NCBI RefSeq assembly: GCF_900604515.1
Contig: NZ_UWOS01000001.1
Location: 372,001-436,000 of the forward strand
Length of the DNA stretch: 64,000 nt
Reading direction: 5' to 3'
Origin: Arcanobacterium ihumii
Lineage (GTDB): Bacteria > Actinomycetota > Actinomycetes > Actinomycetales > Actinomycetaceae
A model generated the notes under the pieces. It was not told where the DNA came from. It ran no database searches and saw only the letters and a list, made by a program, of their open reading frames with translations. A program made the translations under genes and the position numbers. Positions 9,104-20,188 of this stretch are shown here, in pieces; positions within the stretch are counted from its first letter, which is position 1; each line of letters begins with the position of its first letter.

Positions 9104-9382
9104 TCACTTAGCCTTCTCGATAATCTCAACCACGCGGAAATGCTTGGTTGCAGATAGCGGTCGGGTTTCCATGATTTTAACAAGATCACCTACGTGAACC
9201 TCGTTATTTTCGTCATGGGCTTTGACACGCTTGGTACGAGTCATAACCTTACCGTAGAGCGGATGCTTACGGCGGTCTTCTACCTCGACCACAACGGTCT
9301 TATCCATTTTGTCACTAACCACGTATCCACGGCGAACCTTACGGTTATTTCGCTGTGTGGTTTCGGTCATTTCTTCGCTCAC
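9104..9382 (-). CDS. rpsQ: 30S ribosomal protein S17
   Basis: Primary 16S rRNA-binding protein with an OB fold. The core [22 protein letters not shown] and the C-terminal [20 protein letters not shown] are typical. Two GTG starts are possible: 9394 (overlapping the rpmC stop as GTGA) and 9382. I prefer 9382 because GAGG lies seven bases before it; this gives 92 residues. It is the last gene of the S10-type block before rplN. Confidence 0.96.
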   Translation of the reverse strand: MSEEMTETTQRNNRKVRRGYVVSDKMDKTVVVEVEDRRKHPLYGKVMTRTKRVKAHDENNEVHVGDLVKIMETRPLSATKHFRVVEIIEKAK

Positions 9383-9390
9383 GTTAGACC

Positions 9391-9624
9391 TCACTTCTTA
9401 GCCGTTGGGGCGGTGCGAATTCCGAGCTCACGCTCACGGGCAATAGTGTAGATACGTGCAATGTTGCGACGTACTTCTTTAAGACGGCCGGAATCCTCAA
9501 GACGGTGAGTCACAGCCGAGAAACGAAGATTGAACAGTTCTTCCTTCGCCTCCTTGAGCTTTTCAGCAAGCTCACCATCGGTAAGCTTATTGAGCTCTTC
9601 AGTGGTGATGCCCTTAGCCATCAT
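9391..9624 (-). CDS. rpmC: 50S ribosomal protein L29
   Basis: Small helical protein at the polypeptide exit tunnel, where it helps dock trigger factor and signal recognition particle. The 77 residues contain the helix pair [20 protein letters not shown] and LFNLRF, the family signature. Two adjacent ATG codons (9624 and 9621) overlap the rplP stop. The C-terminal tail (RTAPTAKK) is longer than in E. coli L29. Confidence 0.97.
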   Translation of the reverse strand: MMAKGITTEELNKLTDGELAEKLKEAKEELFNLRFSAVTHRLEDSGRLKEVRRNIARIYTIARERELGIRTAPTAKK

Positions 9625-10037
9625 TCACCATCCTCACGGGTTACGAAACGAGTCTTCATCGGGAGCTTGTGCATTGCACGGAGCATAGCTTCACGAGCGA
9701 GCTCCTCAGGAACGCCAGCCAATTCGAACATAACGCGTCCTGGCTTTACGTTTGCAATCCAAGTCTCGACTGGGCCCTTACCGGAACCCATACGAAGACC
9801 AAGTGCCTTCTTTGTTAATGGGCGGTCTGGGAAGATGTTAATCCACACCTTTCCTCCACGCTTAACGTGACGGGTCATGGCAATACGAGCGGCTTCGATT
9901 TGACGGTTCGTAACGTATGCAGGCTCGAGAGCCTGAATACCGTACTCACCAAAAGCCAACTTGTTGCCACCCTTGGACATGCCGTGGCGATCGGGGCGAT
10001 GCTGCTTACGATGCTTTGTGCGGCGGGGAATGAGCAT
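9621..10037 (-). CDS. rplP: 50S ribosomal protein L16
   Basis: Large-subunit protein that organises the aminoacyl-tRNA site. The 138 residues begin [15 protein letters not shown] and include [16 protein letters not shown] and [14 protein letters not shown], both highly conserved. It sits between rpsC (5-base gap) and rpmC (overlap). Confidence 0.98.
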   Translation of the reverse strand: MLIPRRTKHRKQHRPDRHGMSKGGNKLAFGEYGIQALEPAYVTNRQIEAARIAMTRHVKRGGKVWINIFPDRPLTKKALGLRMGSGKGPVETWIANVKPGRVMFELAGVPEELAREAMLRAMHKLPMKTRFVTREDGE

Positions 10038-10042
10038 GAAAC

Positions 10043-10873
10043 TCAGGCCTCCGTTTCCTGGGTAGTAGCTGGCTCGGTTGCTGGAGCTTCAGCAGTTGCT
10101 TCTACTGCAGCTTTCTCGGCCTGCTGGTTATTGCGAGGTGCACGGTTTGCGCGCTCACCGCGACGACCGCGACGCTCGTTGCGTCCACCGCGACCACCAC
10201 GTGGGGCCTCAGCGAGTGAACGGAAGTATTCCTTCTCGGTCATGTCGCCACGGTAAATCCACACCTTCACGCCAATGCGACCAAAGGTAGTACGAGCCTC
10301 GTAAAAACCGTAATCAATATTTGCGCGAAGAGTGTGCAATGGCACGCGACCTTCGCGGTAGAACTCGGAACGCGACATTTCAGCGCCACCAAGACGACCC
10401 GAACACTGAATTCGGATACCCTTCGCTCCGGAGCGAAGCGCGGACTGCATGCCCTTGCGCATTGCGCGACGGAACGAAACTCGGGACGAGAGCTGCTCAG
10501 CAATTCCCTGTGCAACGAGCTGTGCATCTGCTTCAGGGTTCTTCACTTCGAGAATGTTGAGCTGTACGGACTTACCCGTAAGCTTCTCGAGGTCCTGACG
10601 CAAACGATCAGCTTCGGCTCCACGACGTCCAATGACGATGCCTGGACGAGCAGTGTGGATATCAACCACAACGCGCTCGGTGCGGCGCTCGATATTTACG
10701 CGGGAAATACCCGCACGCTCAAGGTTCTTTTCCATGAGGCGGCGAATCTTGATGTCTTCACCTAAGTAGTCAGCATAACGCTGACCCTTCTTAGTTGAAT
10801 CCGCGAACCACTTAGAACGGTGGTCAGTTGTGATACCGAGTCGGAAACCAGTTGGATTTACTTTCTGTCCCAC
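10043..10873 (-). CDS. rpsC: 30S ribosomal protein S3
   Basis: Head protein at the mRNA entry channel with helicase-like activity together with S4 and S5. The 276 residues begin [13 protein letters not shown], followed by a KH domain ([20 protein letters not shown], about residues 77-96) and the C-terminal domain with [15 protein letters not shown]. The last 60 residues are an Arg-rich then Ala/Glu/Thr-rich extension, common in actinobacteria and of unknown role. Confidence 0.98.
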   Translation of the reverse strand: MGQKVNPTGFRLGITTDHRSKWFADSTKKGQRYADYLGEDIKIRRLMEKNLERAGISRVNIERRTERVVVDIHTARPGIVIGRRGAEADRLRQDLEKLTGKSVQLNILEVKNPEADAQLVAQGIAEQLSSRVSFRRAMRKGMQSALRSGAKGIRIQCSGRLGGAEMSRSEFYREGRVPLHTLRANIDYGFYEARTTFGRIGVKVWIYRGDMTEKEYFRSLAEAPRGGRGGRNERRGRRGERANRAPRNNQQAEKAAVEATAEAPATEPATTQETEA

Positions 10874-10875
10874 AA

Positions 10876-11241
10876 TCAGGCTCCCTTCTCGTTCTTACCA
10901 TCACTGACAACAACTGTAATGTGGCTCGTGCGCTTTAAGATCCGATTCGCGCGGCCCTGTGCTCGTGGCTGAATACGCTTCATGGTTGGACCCTCGTCAA
11001 CGTAAGCAGCGGAAACCTTGAGGTCAGCTTCGTCGAAACGAACGCCAGCCTGCTCAGCACTATAACGTGCGTTTGCAATTGCGGATTCCAAAATCTTCTT
11101 TACGTCGCGAGCGACAGCCTGTGGTGCGTACTGCAGCACGTCGACGGCATCCAGTGCACGCTTTCCGCGGATTTCATTAACCACACGGCGCGACTTCTGG
11201 GGCGTGACGCGCACAAATCGTGCTTGCGCCTTAGCTTCCAT
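10876..11241 (-). CDS. rplV: 50S ribosomal protein L22
   Basis: Lines the exit tunnel with a long beta hairpin; macrolide resistance mutations occur there. The 121 residues show [20 protein letters not shown] at the N-terminus and the hairpin region [21 protein letters not shown], both without the deletions known from resistant strains. Order rpsS-rplV-rpsC is standard. Confidence 0.98.
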   Translation of the reverse strand: MEAKAQARFVRVTPQKSRRVVNEIRGKRALDAVDVLQYAPQAVARDVKKILESAIANARYSAEQAGVRFDEADLKVSAAYVDEGPTMKRIQPRAQGRANRILKRTSHITVVVSDGKNEKGA

Positions 11242-11274
11242 AATTTTGCCTATCTCTTTCTCGTGCTACGTGCC

Positions 11275-11556
11275 TCAGCGGCGACGGCCCTTGCGATCGT
11301 CCTTCTCATGACCCTTGAAGGTACGAGTTGGAGCGAATTCACCCAACTTGTGACCTACCATGGATTCGGAAACAAACACTGGAACGTGCTTGCGTCCGTC
11401 ATGAACTGCGAAGGTATGACCAAGGAAGTCCGGCGTGATAATTGACCGGCGCGACCAGGTCTTGATGACGTTCTTAGTACCCTTTTCGTTCTGAGCGTCC
11501 ACCTTCTTCATGAGGTGTTCGTCTACGAATGGGCCTTTCTTCAAACTACGCGGCAT
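11275..11556 (-). CDS. rpsS: 30S ribosomal protein S19
   Basis: Head protein that forms a complex with S13 and contacts tRNA. The 93 residues begin [20 protein letters not shown], and the core [20 protein letters not shown] is the family signature. The C-terminus ends in a basic DDRKGRRR tail. It follows rplB after 17 bases. Confidence 0.98.
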   Translation of the reverse strand: MPRSLKKGPFVDEHLMKKVDAQNEKGTKNVIKTWSRRSIITPDFLGHTFAVHDGRKHVPVFVSESMVGHKLGEFAPTRTFKGHEKDDRKGRRR

Positions 11557-11573
11557 TGCTCATCTCCTCCTGA

Positions 11574-12410
11574 TCAGCGCTTCTTGCCAGTCTTGCGACG
11601 GCGCACAATGAGCTTGTCGCTGGGCTTGTTAGGATGACGGGTGCGACCTTCCTTCTGACCCCAAGGTGAGACTGGGTGACGACCACCGGAAGTCTTACCT
11701 TCACCACCACCGTGTGGGTGGTCTACAGGGTTCATAACGACACCGCGGACGGTTGGGCGAACGCCCTTCCAACGCATACGTCCTGCCTTACCCCAGTTGA
11801 TGTTGGACTGCTCAGCATTTCCAACTTCACCAACGGTTGCGCGGCAACGTACATCAACGTTACGGATTTCTCCAGATGGCATACGCAACTGAGCGTACTT
11901 ACCTTCTTTAGCAACGAGCTGTACTGACGTACCTGCAGAACGAGCGATCTTCGCGCCGCCACCCGGACGAAGCTCAACAGCGTGAACAACGGTACCAACT
12001 GGAATGTTACGCAGTGGAAGGTTGTTGCCTGGTTTGATGTCGGCCGAAGGACCGTTCTCAACCATCATGCCTTGCTTCAGATTTTCCGGAGCCAAGATGT
12101 AGCGCTTCTCGCCGTCCACGTAGTGGAGCAGTGCGATACGAGCGGTACGGTTTGGATCGTATTCAATATGTGCGACACGTGCCTGGATACCGTCCTTGTC
12201 GTGACGACGGAAGTCGATCACGCGGTACTGGCGCTTGTGTCCGCCACCCTTGTGACGGGTGGTAATGCGACCATTGTTGTTACGGCCACCAGTTTTGTGT
12301 AGTGGGCGAAGAAGCGACTTCTCAGGCGTAGACCGAGTGATCTCGACGAAGTCGGCAACGCTCGCACCGCGACGACCCGGAGTCGTCGGCTTGTACTTAC
12401 GAATTCCCAT
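11574..12410 (-). CDS. rplB: 50S ribosomal protein L2
   Basis: Core large-subunit protein required for subunit joining and peptidyl transfer. The 278 residues begin [18 protein letters not shown] and contain [17 protein letters not shown], which carries the conserved His near the peptidyl-transferase centre. The C-terminus [10 protein letters not shown] is basic as usual. Confidence 0.98.
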   Translation of the reverse strand: MGIRKYKPTTPGRRGASVADFVEITRSTPEKSLLRPLHKTGGRNNNGRITTRHKGGGHKRQYRVIDFRRHDKDGIQARVAHIEYDPNRTARIALLHYVDGEKRYILAPENLKQGMMVENGPSADIKPGNNLPLRNIPVGTVVHAVELRPGGGAKIARSAGTSVQLVAKEGKYAQLRMPSGEIRNVDVRCRATVGEVGNAEQSNINWGKAGRMRWKGVRPTVRGVVMNPVDHPHGGGEGKTSGGRHPVSPWGQKEGRTRHPNKPSDKLIVRRRKTGKKR

Positions 12411-12440
12411 GAGTTCTAATCCTCAATATCCTCGCCGGCT

Positions 12441-12758
12441 TCAGCCGACGATCTCGCCGTAGATGTCGATTGTGCCCTCGCGGAGGGTAACGATAGCGCG
12501 CTTGGTTGCCTTACGGCGTCCAAGACCATCACGAGTCCGGCGGGTCTTACCTGCACGATTGATCGTGTTTACCGAGTCAACCTTGACGTTGAAAATTTTC
12601 TCGATAGCGAGCTTGATTTCCGTCTTGTTGGCGCTTGGATGCACGAAGAATGTGTACTTACCTTCATCTTCAAGACGAGTGGCTTTTTCAGAAGCTACTG
12701 GCGCAAGAATGATGTCTCGCGGATCCTTGTTCTTGAAAGCTGCGTATGATTCAGTCAC
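12441..12758 (-). CDS. rplW: 50S ribosomal protein L23
   Basis: Exit-tunnel rim protein and docking site for trigger factor and SRP. The 105 residues carry [23 protein letters not shown] at the N-terminus and the hairpin [19 protein letters not shown]. The ATG overlaps the rplD stop by four bases. Confidence 0.97.
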   Translation of the reverse strand: MTESYAAFKNKDPRDIILAPVASEKATRLEDEGKYTFFVHPSANKTEIKLAIEKIFNVKVDSVNTINRAGKTRRTRDGLGRRKATKRAIVTLREGTIDIYGEIVG

Positions 12759-13402
12759 TTCGTCTCCTCCTTAGAGTTTGCGCCGACCCAAGCTTCGAGT
12801 GCGGCCTCAGTGAAAATCACATCATCAGCGACGAGAACATCATACGAGTTCAACTGGTCACCATAAATGCTGTGAACTTCAGGAACGTTACGAAGCGAAA
12901 GAACATTTACGTCCTCGTCACGTCCGAGTACTACGAGCGCACGACGTCCTTCATTAACCTTAGCGAGAAGCTTAATAGCTGCCTTGGTCGAAGGTGTCTC
13001 AGCGTCAACAAAGCCCTTTACAACATGAACACGACCATTGCGTGCACGGTCAGAAAGTGACTGACGAAGTGCAGCTGCGATCATCTTCTTAGGGGTGCGC
13101 TGTGAGTAATCACGTGGCTGTGGACCGTGTACGATGCCACCGCCGGTGAAGTGTGGAGCGCGGATCGAACCCTGACGAGCACGACCAGTACCCTTCTGCT
13201 TGAAAGGCTTAATACCACCACCGCGTACTTCACCGCGGGTCTTGGTCTTGTGAGTGCCCTGACGAGCAGCAGCAAGCTGAGCAACAACAACCTGGTGGAT
13301 AAGTGGAATGTTTGCGTCTACGTCGAATAGTGCTGCAGGAAGAGTAGCCGTTCCAGCTTTCTCCCCCGCGTAATCGAGGACGTCAACCTTGAAGTCTGCC
13401 AT
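12755..13402 (-). CDS. rplD: 50S ribosomal protein L4
   Basis: Tunnel-lining protein. In E. coli it also represses the S10 operon. The 215 residues contain the extended loop [19 protein letters not shown] (about residues 65-83) that reaches into the tunnel, and the C-terminal Rossmann-like domain ending before a lysine tail. It lies between rplC and rplW. Enterobacterial-style L4 autoregulation cannot be judged here. Confidence 0.98.
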   Translation of the reverse strand: MADFKVDVLDYAGEKAGTATLPAALFDVDANIPLIHQVVVAQLAAARQGTHKTKTRGEVRGGGIKPFKQKGTGRARQGSIRAPHFTGGGIVHGPQPRDYSQRTPKKMIAAALRQSLSDRARNGRVHVVKGFVDAETPSTKAAIKLLAKVNEGRRALVVLGRDEDVNVLSLRNVPEVHSIYGDQLNSYDVLVADDVIFTEAALEAWVGANSKEETK

Positions 13403-13407
13403 TAAAA

Positions 13408-14076
13408 TCAGGCTCCCTTCACGGCAGTGCGGATCACGACGACGCCACCCTTGTTACCTGGGATTGCTCCCTTAACAAGAATGAGATTGTTCTCAGCGTC
13501 AATTGCGTGAATGGTCAGATTCTGTACGGTGACGCGGGCGTTACCCATGCGACCTGCCATACGCATTCCACGGAATACGCGTGAAGGTGTTGCACAAGCA
13601 CCGATCGAACCTGGTTTACGGTGATTACGGTGGGCACCGTGGGAAGCAGAAACGCCGGCAAAACCGTGGCGCTTCATAACTCCAGCAAAGCCCTTACCCT
13701 TTGACTTACCAATAACGTCAATGGTTTGGCCTGCTTCAAAAGTGTCCACACCGAGTTCTTGACCGAGGTTGTATTCCCCTGCGTCAGACGTACGAATTTC
13801 TGCGACGTGACGACGAGGCTCAACGCCTGCCTTGTCGAAGTGACCTTGAAGTGGTTTCGTCACGTTCTTTGCTTTCAGCTCGCCAGAAGCGATCTGAACT
13901 GCTTCATAACCGTCAACTTCAGATGTACGTACCTGAGTGACTACGTTCTTTCCAACTCGCACAACGGTGACAGGAACAAGGTTAGCTTCCTCATCCCAAA
14001 CCTGCGTCATGCCGAGTTTGGTGCCGAGCAGAGCCTTAACTGGCTTTGCTACAGCTGCCTGGATGTTCTTTACCAT
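13408..14076 (-). CDS. rplC: 50S ribosomal protein L3
   Basis: One of the two assembly initiators of the 50S subunit. The 222 residues contain [20 protein letters not shown] at the start, and the loop [20 protein letters not shown] with the conserved Gln/His region that reaches the peptidyl-transferase centre. A 15-residue N-terminal leader precedes the core. It follows rpsJ after 11 bases. Confidence 0.98.
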   Translation of the reverse strand: MVKNIQAAVAKPVKALLGTKLGMTQVWDEEANLVPVTVVRVGKNVVTQVRTSEVDGYEAVQIASGELKAKNVTKPLQGHFDKAGVEPRRHVAEIRTSDAGEYNLGQELGVDTFEAGQTIDVIGKSKGKGFAGVMKRHGFAGVSASHGAHRNHRKPGSIGACATPSRVFRGMRMAGRMGNARVTVQNLTIHAIDAENNLILVKGAIPGNKGGVVVIRTAVKGA

Positions 14077-14087
14077 AATGCGTTACC

Positions 14088-14396
14088 TCAGAGCTTGATC
14101 TCGACGCTGACGTCAGCTGGCAGATCCAGACGACGCAGGGTGTCAATTGTCTTCAGGGTCGGATCAACGATGTCGATCAGTCGCTTATGCGTACGCATTT
14201 CGAACTGTTCACGACTGTCCTTGTATTTGTGGGGCGAGCGAATGACTGTGAAAACGTTTTTCTCAGTCGGCAACGGCACCGGTCCCACAACCGACGCTCC
14301 AGTACGGGTAACTTCGTCGACGAGCTTTTTCGCTGCACTGTCGATGACCTCATGGTCATAAGACTTCAGACGGATGCGGATCTTTTGTCCCGCCAT
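14088..14396 (-). CDS. rpsJ: 30S ribosomal protein S10
   Basis: Head protein and, as NusE, a partner of NusB in antitermination and of NusG in coupling transcription to translation. The 102 residues begin with [20 protein letters not shown] and include the signature [22 protein letters not shown]. It is the first gene of the ribosomal cluster, preceded by 420 bases without a gene. Confidence 0.98.
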   Translation of the reverse strand: MAGQKIRIRLKSYDHEVIDSAAKKLVDEVTRTGASVVGPVPLPTEKNVFTVIRSPHKYKDSREQFEMRTHKRLIDIVDPTLKTIDTLRRLDLPADVSVEIKL

Positions 14397-14567
14397 GGCG
14401 TCGTCTCCCTCTCTCTACCGCGGTGACACCGAAACCCGCAGTCGGGCGTGTCGCGCGAAAAGTACAACGTCAAGCCCTATGCAGTTTTGGTGAACCTCTT
14501 AATGTACCGAAGAGCGATTGCATCTTCGGCCAAGTTCATAACTCGGCTAATTCCGAGCAACTTAATT

Positions 14568-14597
14568 AGTATGCCAAATATAAACTTAGTCCAGCAA
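14568..14597 (-). promoter_or_regulatory. Weak candidate promoter of the S10 cluster
   Basis: TTGCTG (14597-14592) and CATACT (14573-14568) are spaced by 18 bases on the minus strand. This would leave a leader of about 170 bases. Other pairs are possible, so this is a suggestion only. Confidence 0.22.
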
Positions 14598-14744
14598 GTT
14601 TCTTCGCAGTTTGGTGGCACACCACACTTGAAACTCCACCCCTGAGTTCAATAGAAAACAAGGTTGTATTTTGGACACTCATGCGAGTGTATCTACATTC
14701 ATTGCCCGCTTCCACTTTTGTGACGGACTCTATACCGAATTCAC

Positions 14745-14792
14745 ATTAAACAAAACAACGGTGGGCCCCGTACCTAAGTACGAAGCCCACCG
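14745..14792 (-). terminator. Terminator after tuf
   Basis: CGGTGGGC and GCCCACCG form the outer stem, CGTAC/GTACG the inner stem. On the minus strand the hairpin is followed by TTGTTTTGTTT. It begins 25 bases after the tuf stop and fits a Rho-independent terminator. Confidence 0.85.
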
Positions 14793-14816
14793 AAGAGAGT
14801 TATCTAAATCAGTTCA

Positions 14817-16007
14817 TCACTTGATGATCTTGATAACACGGCCTGAACCAACAGTGTGTCCGCCTTCGCGGATTGCGAAGCCGAGGCCCTCTTCCATAGC
14901 GATTGGCTGGATGAGTTCAACAACCATCTCAGTGTTATCGCCAGGCATAACCATTTCGGTGCCTTCTGGAAGGGTGATGACGCCGGTGACGTCAGTGGTA
15001 CGGAAGTAGAACTGTGGGCGGTAGTTCGAGAAGAATGGGTTGTGGCGTCCTCCTTCTTCCTTCTTCAGAACGTAAACCTGAGCTTCGAACTCCGTGTGAG
15101 GGGTGATCGAACCTGGCTTAGCAATAACCTGTCCACGCTCAACTTCATCACGCTTGGTACCGCGAAGAAGAAGTCCACAGTTTTCGCCAGCGTCTGCGTG
15201 ATCCATTGACTTATGGAACATTTCGATACCGGTAACGGTGGTCTTCTGTGGTGCACGGATACCGAGGATTTCAATTTCCTCGTTGAGGTTGAGCATACCG
15301 CGCTCAACACGACCGGTAACAACGGTTCCACGACCAGTGATGGTGAAAACGTCTTCGATCGGCATGAGGAATGGCTTCTCAAGATCGCGAACTGGATCTG
15401 GGAAGTACTCATCAACCTGGTCCATGAGCTCTTCAACGGAAGCAACCCACTTGGCATCGCCCTCAAGAGCCTTGAGTGCGGAAACCTGAACTACTGGAGC
15501 GTTGTCGCCGTCAAATTCCTGCGAGGAGAGAAGGTCGCGAACTTCCATCTCAACGAGCTCGAGGATTTCTTCGTCATCAACCATGTCGGACTTGTTAAGT
15601 GCAACAATGAGGTTTGGAACACCAACCTGACGAGCAAGAAGAACGTGCTCGCGAGTCTGAGCCATTGGACCGTCGGTAGCTGCAACCACGAGGATTGCAC
15701 CGTCCATCTGAGCTGCGCCGGTAATCATGTTCTTGATGTAATCGGCGTGGCCTGGAGCGTCAACGTGTGCGTAGTGACGCTTTTCGGTCTGGTACTCAAC
15801 GTGGGAAACGTTAATCGTAATACCACGCTGACGCTCTTCTGGAGCATTATCAACCTGGTCGAACGGGGTGAACTCGTTCAACTCTGGGTACTTGTCAGCA
15901 AGTACCTTGGTGATAGCTGCGGTAAGGGTTGTCTTACCATGGTCGACGTGACCGATGGTGCCGATGTTCATATGCGGCTTGGACTTATCGTACTTGGCCT
16001 TGGCCAC
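14817..16007 (-). CDS. tuf: Elongation factor Tu
   Basis: GTPase that delivers aminoacyl-tRNA to the ribosome. The 396 residues show the G1 motif GHVDHGKT (19-26), the G3 motif DAPGHADY, the G4 motif NKSDMVDD, and the two beta-barrel domains after [13 protein letters not shown]. The C-terminus ends GRVIKIIK. Only one copy lies in the window. It follows fusA by 122 bases that contain a likely promoter of its own, so it is probably transcribed both with fusA and alone. Confidence 0.99.
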   Translation of the reverse strand: MAKAKYDKSKPHMNIGTIGHVDHGKTTLTAAITKVLADKYPELNEFTPFDQVDNAPEERQRGITINVSHVEYQTEKRHYAHVDAPGHADYIKNMITGAAQMDGAILVVAATDGPMAQTREHVLLARQVGVPNLIVALNKSDMVDDEEILELVEMEVRDLLSSQEFDGDNAPVVQVSALKALEGDAKWVASVEELMDQVDEYFPDPVRDLEKPFLMPIEDVFTITGRGTVVTGRVERGMLNLNEEIEILGIRAPQKTTVTGIEMFHKSMDHADAGENCGLLLRGTKRDEVERGQVIAKPGSITPHTEFEAQVYVLKKEEGGRHNPFFSNYRPQFYFRTTDVTGVITLPEGTEMVMPGDNTEMVVELIQPIAMEEGLGFAIREGGHTVGSGRVIKIIK

Positions 16008-16085
16008 TTGTGCCCTCCTGGGACTAGGGTAGTGTCTTTCAGCTTCTTGAATTTAGTGCTCGCGCACAAATCCATGGCTAAATGA

Positions 16086-16115
16086 ATCCTACTGGTTTAA
16101 ATGTAATCTTGTAAA
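16086..16115 (-). promoter_or_regulatory. Candidate tuf promoter
   Basis: On the minus strand TTTACA (16115-16110) and TAGGAT (16091-16086) are 18 bases apart, in the gap between fusA and tuf. TAGGAT is a frequent actinobacterial -10 sequence. The start codon lies about 80 bases downstream. Confidence 0.45.
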
Positions 16116-16129
16116 TTTAACCTGTTGGC

Positions 16130-18250
<2,121 letters not shown>

Positions 18251-18298
18251 ATAGGTCTCTCTTCTTTAATCGAAGGTTGCTGAACAGCAGCCTTGTTT

Positions 18299-18769
18299 TT
18301 ACCAGCGATAGTGTGCAAAGGCGCGGTTCGATTCAGCCATGCGGTGCATGTCTTCACGACGCTTTACAGCTGCGCCTAGTCCGTTAGCGGCATCCATGAT
18401 TTCATTTTGGAGACGCTCGAGCATGGTGTTCTCTCGACGCTGCCGTGAGAAGTCAACGAGCCAGCGGAGAGCGAGAGTGTTGGCACGGCCAGGCTTAACC
18501 TCAACCGGAACCTGATACGTTGCGCCACCGACGCGGCGGGAACGTACTTCGAGTTGTGGACGGATATTGTCCATCGCGCGCTTAAGAACGGCGATTGGAT
18601 CCTGTCCGGTCTTCTCTGCAACTGCTTCAAGTGCACCGTAAACGATGCGTTCTGCCGTGGACTTCTTACCATCAAGAAGCACGCGGTTAATAAGCTGTGT
18701 TACGAGGGTCGAACCATGAACTGGATCTGCGATAAGTGGACGCTTGCGCGCTGGGCCCTTACGTGGCAT
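18299..18769 (-). CDS. rpsG: 30S ribosomal protein S7
   Basis: Primary binder of the 16S rRNA 3' major domain, near the E site. In E. coli it represses its own operon. The 156 residues begin [20 protein letters not shown] and contain the signature [14 protein letters not shown] and the tail [11 protein letters not shown]. Its ATG shares a base with the rpsL TAA (TAATG), consistent with coupled translation. Confidence 0.98.
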   Translation of the reverse strand: MPRKGPARKRPLIADPVHGSTLVTQLINRVLLDGKKSTAERIVYGALEAVAEKTGQDPIAVLKRAMDNIRPQLEVRSRRVGGATYQVPVEVKPGRANTLALRWLVDFSRQRRENTMLERLQNEIMDAANGLGAAVKRREDMHRMAESNRAFAHYRW

Positions 18770-19143
18770 TACTTCTTCTCCTTCTTCGCACCGTACTTGG
18801 AACGTCCCTGCGAACGGCTCTTAACACCCTGCGTGTCGAGAGCGCCGCGTACGATGTGGTAGCGGACACCAGGAAGATCCTTCACACGACCACCGCGAAC
18901 GAGAACGATCGAGTGCTCCTGAAGGTTGTGACCTTCACCTGGAATGTATGCCGTGACCTCGATACCGGAGGACAAACGAACACGGGCAACCTTACGAAGC
19001 GCCGAGTTAGGCTTCTTCGGTGTAGTGGTGTAGACGCGGGTGCAAACTCCACGACGCTGCGGACTCTTCTTGAGTGCAGGCGTATTGGAGGCACTAACCT
19101 TGCTGCTACGGCCCTTGCGGACCAGCTGCTGAATAGTTGGCAC
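18769..19143 (-). CDS. rpsL: 30S ribosomal protein S12
   Basis: Decoding-centre protein. The 124 residues begin [12 protein letters not shown] and hold the two loops tied to streptomycin sensitivity, [11 protein letters not shown] and [10 protein letters not shown], both in their wild-type form with the key lysines present. It is the first gene of the str operon. Confidence 0.98.
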   Translation of the reverse strand: MPTIQQLVRKGRSSKVSASNTPALKKSPQRRGVCTRVYTTTPKKPNSALRKVARVRLSSGIEVTAYIPGEGHNLQEHSIVLVRGGRVKDLPGVRYHIVRGALDTQGVKSRSQGRSKYGAKKEKK

Positions 19144-19233
19144 TATTTCTCCTGTTTAACTATTTCTTTCGTCGAACTGCCCGCCTGTCCGAATGAACCT
19201 GCGGTTGAAGAGGACACCGTTCCTCTTCCAACG

Positions 19234-19264
19234 TCTATAAGCCCTTCATCCAACGAATTCTCAA
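19234..19264 (-). promoter_or_regulatory. Candidate promoter of the str operon
   Basis: TTGAGA (19264-19259) and TATAGA (19239-19234) lie on the minus strand about 90 bases before rpsL. The 19-base spacer is longer than ideal. Between here and the lipoprotein stop (19144-19495) there is no gene. Confidence 0.35.
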
Positions 19265-19386
19265 CCCTAATTGCAACCATAAAGGCGGAGACGTTAGTTT
19301 AGCAACGTGAAGGACCCTAGAACGGGCACCAACGTTAAGACTAACGTTATAGCGCCAAATCAGTCAAAGACAGAGCACAAATTGCA

Positions 19387-19426
19387 AACGTGGCACTACA
19401 CACATTCGGGTGTGTAGTGCCACGTT
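19387..19426 (-). terminator. Terminator after the small lipoprotein gene
   Basis: Perfect 17-bp stem (AACGTGGCACTACACAC and its complement) with a 6-base loop, 70 bases after the lipoprotein stop. The minus-strand sequence after the stem is TGCAATTTG, a weak U tract. Confidence 0.7.
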
Positions 19427-19495
19427 ACTTGGAATTAGCTTAGCGAAGCTGAGCAGACGAGTACTGATTGCACTCCCCTACTGAGCATTGTTAAA

Positions 19496-19963
19496 TCACT
19501 TAACTTCTTTCCAGCCGTTCTTCTTAAGCTCCTCAACGCTCTTCTTCAAAGATAGGTAATCTACCTTCTTATCTTGAACTGGAACGAGCTTTGCATCAAT
19601 TGCCTGCTTCAGGGTTTCCTTATCTCCAACAGGAAGAGTAATCGTCTCAGTCAAGACTCCCTTATCCTCAGAAGTCTTGTATTCAGCGCCCTTAACCTTC
19701 TTGTATTCAGCCTGAGCTTTCTCAACTGCAGACTTGATCATTTGCTTCTGTGAATCATCAAATTTGGCGGTGTCGATAACGGTTTCCTGCTTGAAGGTCT
19801 GAACCTTATCGTCTTCTGCGTCGAGGGTCATCACAATCTTGAGACCGTTCTTTTCTTGGCTGAGCTTTGCGGATTCTTTCACCGGCGAACCGCAAGCAGC
19901 AAGACCGAAAACGAGCAGCATCGATGCGAAGAATGCGGTGAGAGCACGTGCGAATTTCTTCAT
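19496..19963 (-). CDS. Small lipoprotein resembling the DUF1307 / YehR family
   Basis: Predicted membrane-anchored lipoprotein of 155 residues. The N-terminus has two lysines, a hydrophobic core and the lipobox LAAC at residues 21-24, so Cys24 would be lipidated. The mature part is hydrophilic, lysine-rich and predicted to be mixed alpha/beta. The pattern of a small lipoprotein with a ...DKxDYLSLKKSVEELKKNGW... C-terminus resembles DUF1307 (YehR-like) proteins, whose function is unknown. It stands alone between rpsL and rpoC, with terminators on both sides, so it is probably its own transcript. The family call is tentative; the lipoprotein call is firm. Confidence 0.8.
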   Translation of the reverse strand: MKKFARALTAFFASMLLVFGLAACGSPVKESAKLSQEKNGLKIVMTLDAEDDKVQTFKQETVIDTAKFDDSQKQMIKSAVEKAQAEYKKVKGAEYKTSEDKGVLTETITLPVGDKETLKQAIDAKLVPVQDKKVDYLSLKKSVEELKKNGWKEVK

Positions 19964-20104
19964 ATTATTCCTATTCCGAGGTTGAGCAGCTTTCGCTGTT
20001 TACAGATGGAGTTTATCAAGATTTGCTACCAATAGCAGTAATTTACCTCCGCGATGTTAAATACCCTATGATTCATCAAAGAAGCATCGCGCTACCAAGA
20101 TCAA

Positions 20105-20151
20105 AAAGGGAGGTGGGTTTATCACGCTAAGTGATAAACCCACCTCCCTTT
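20105..20151 (-). terminator. Terminator after rpoC
   Basis: Perfect 21-bp stem with a 5-base loop; the inner arm is GAGGTGGGTTTATCAC. The minus-strand continuation is TTTTTGATC, a short U tract. It begins 37 bases after the rpoC stop. Confidence 0.85.
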
Positions 20152-20188
20152 AAGCAACTAATGCTGGATTGATATTAAATCATAAGCA

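Larger units (their letters stand above)
14397..14816. other. Intergenic region between tuf and rpsJ
   Basis: These 420 bases hold the tuf terminator at the right end, and presumably the S10 promoter and a long 5' leader. I see no gene. The plus-strand reading frames here run across the terminator and have no family resemblance. Confidence 0.5.

Noticed and set aside
15213-16085. 290-codon plus-strand frame opposite tuf
   Set aside because: It is an antisense shadow of tuf; the codon pattern belongs to the minus strand.
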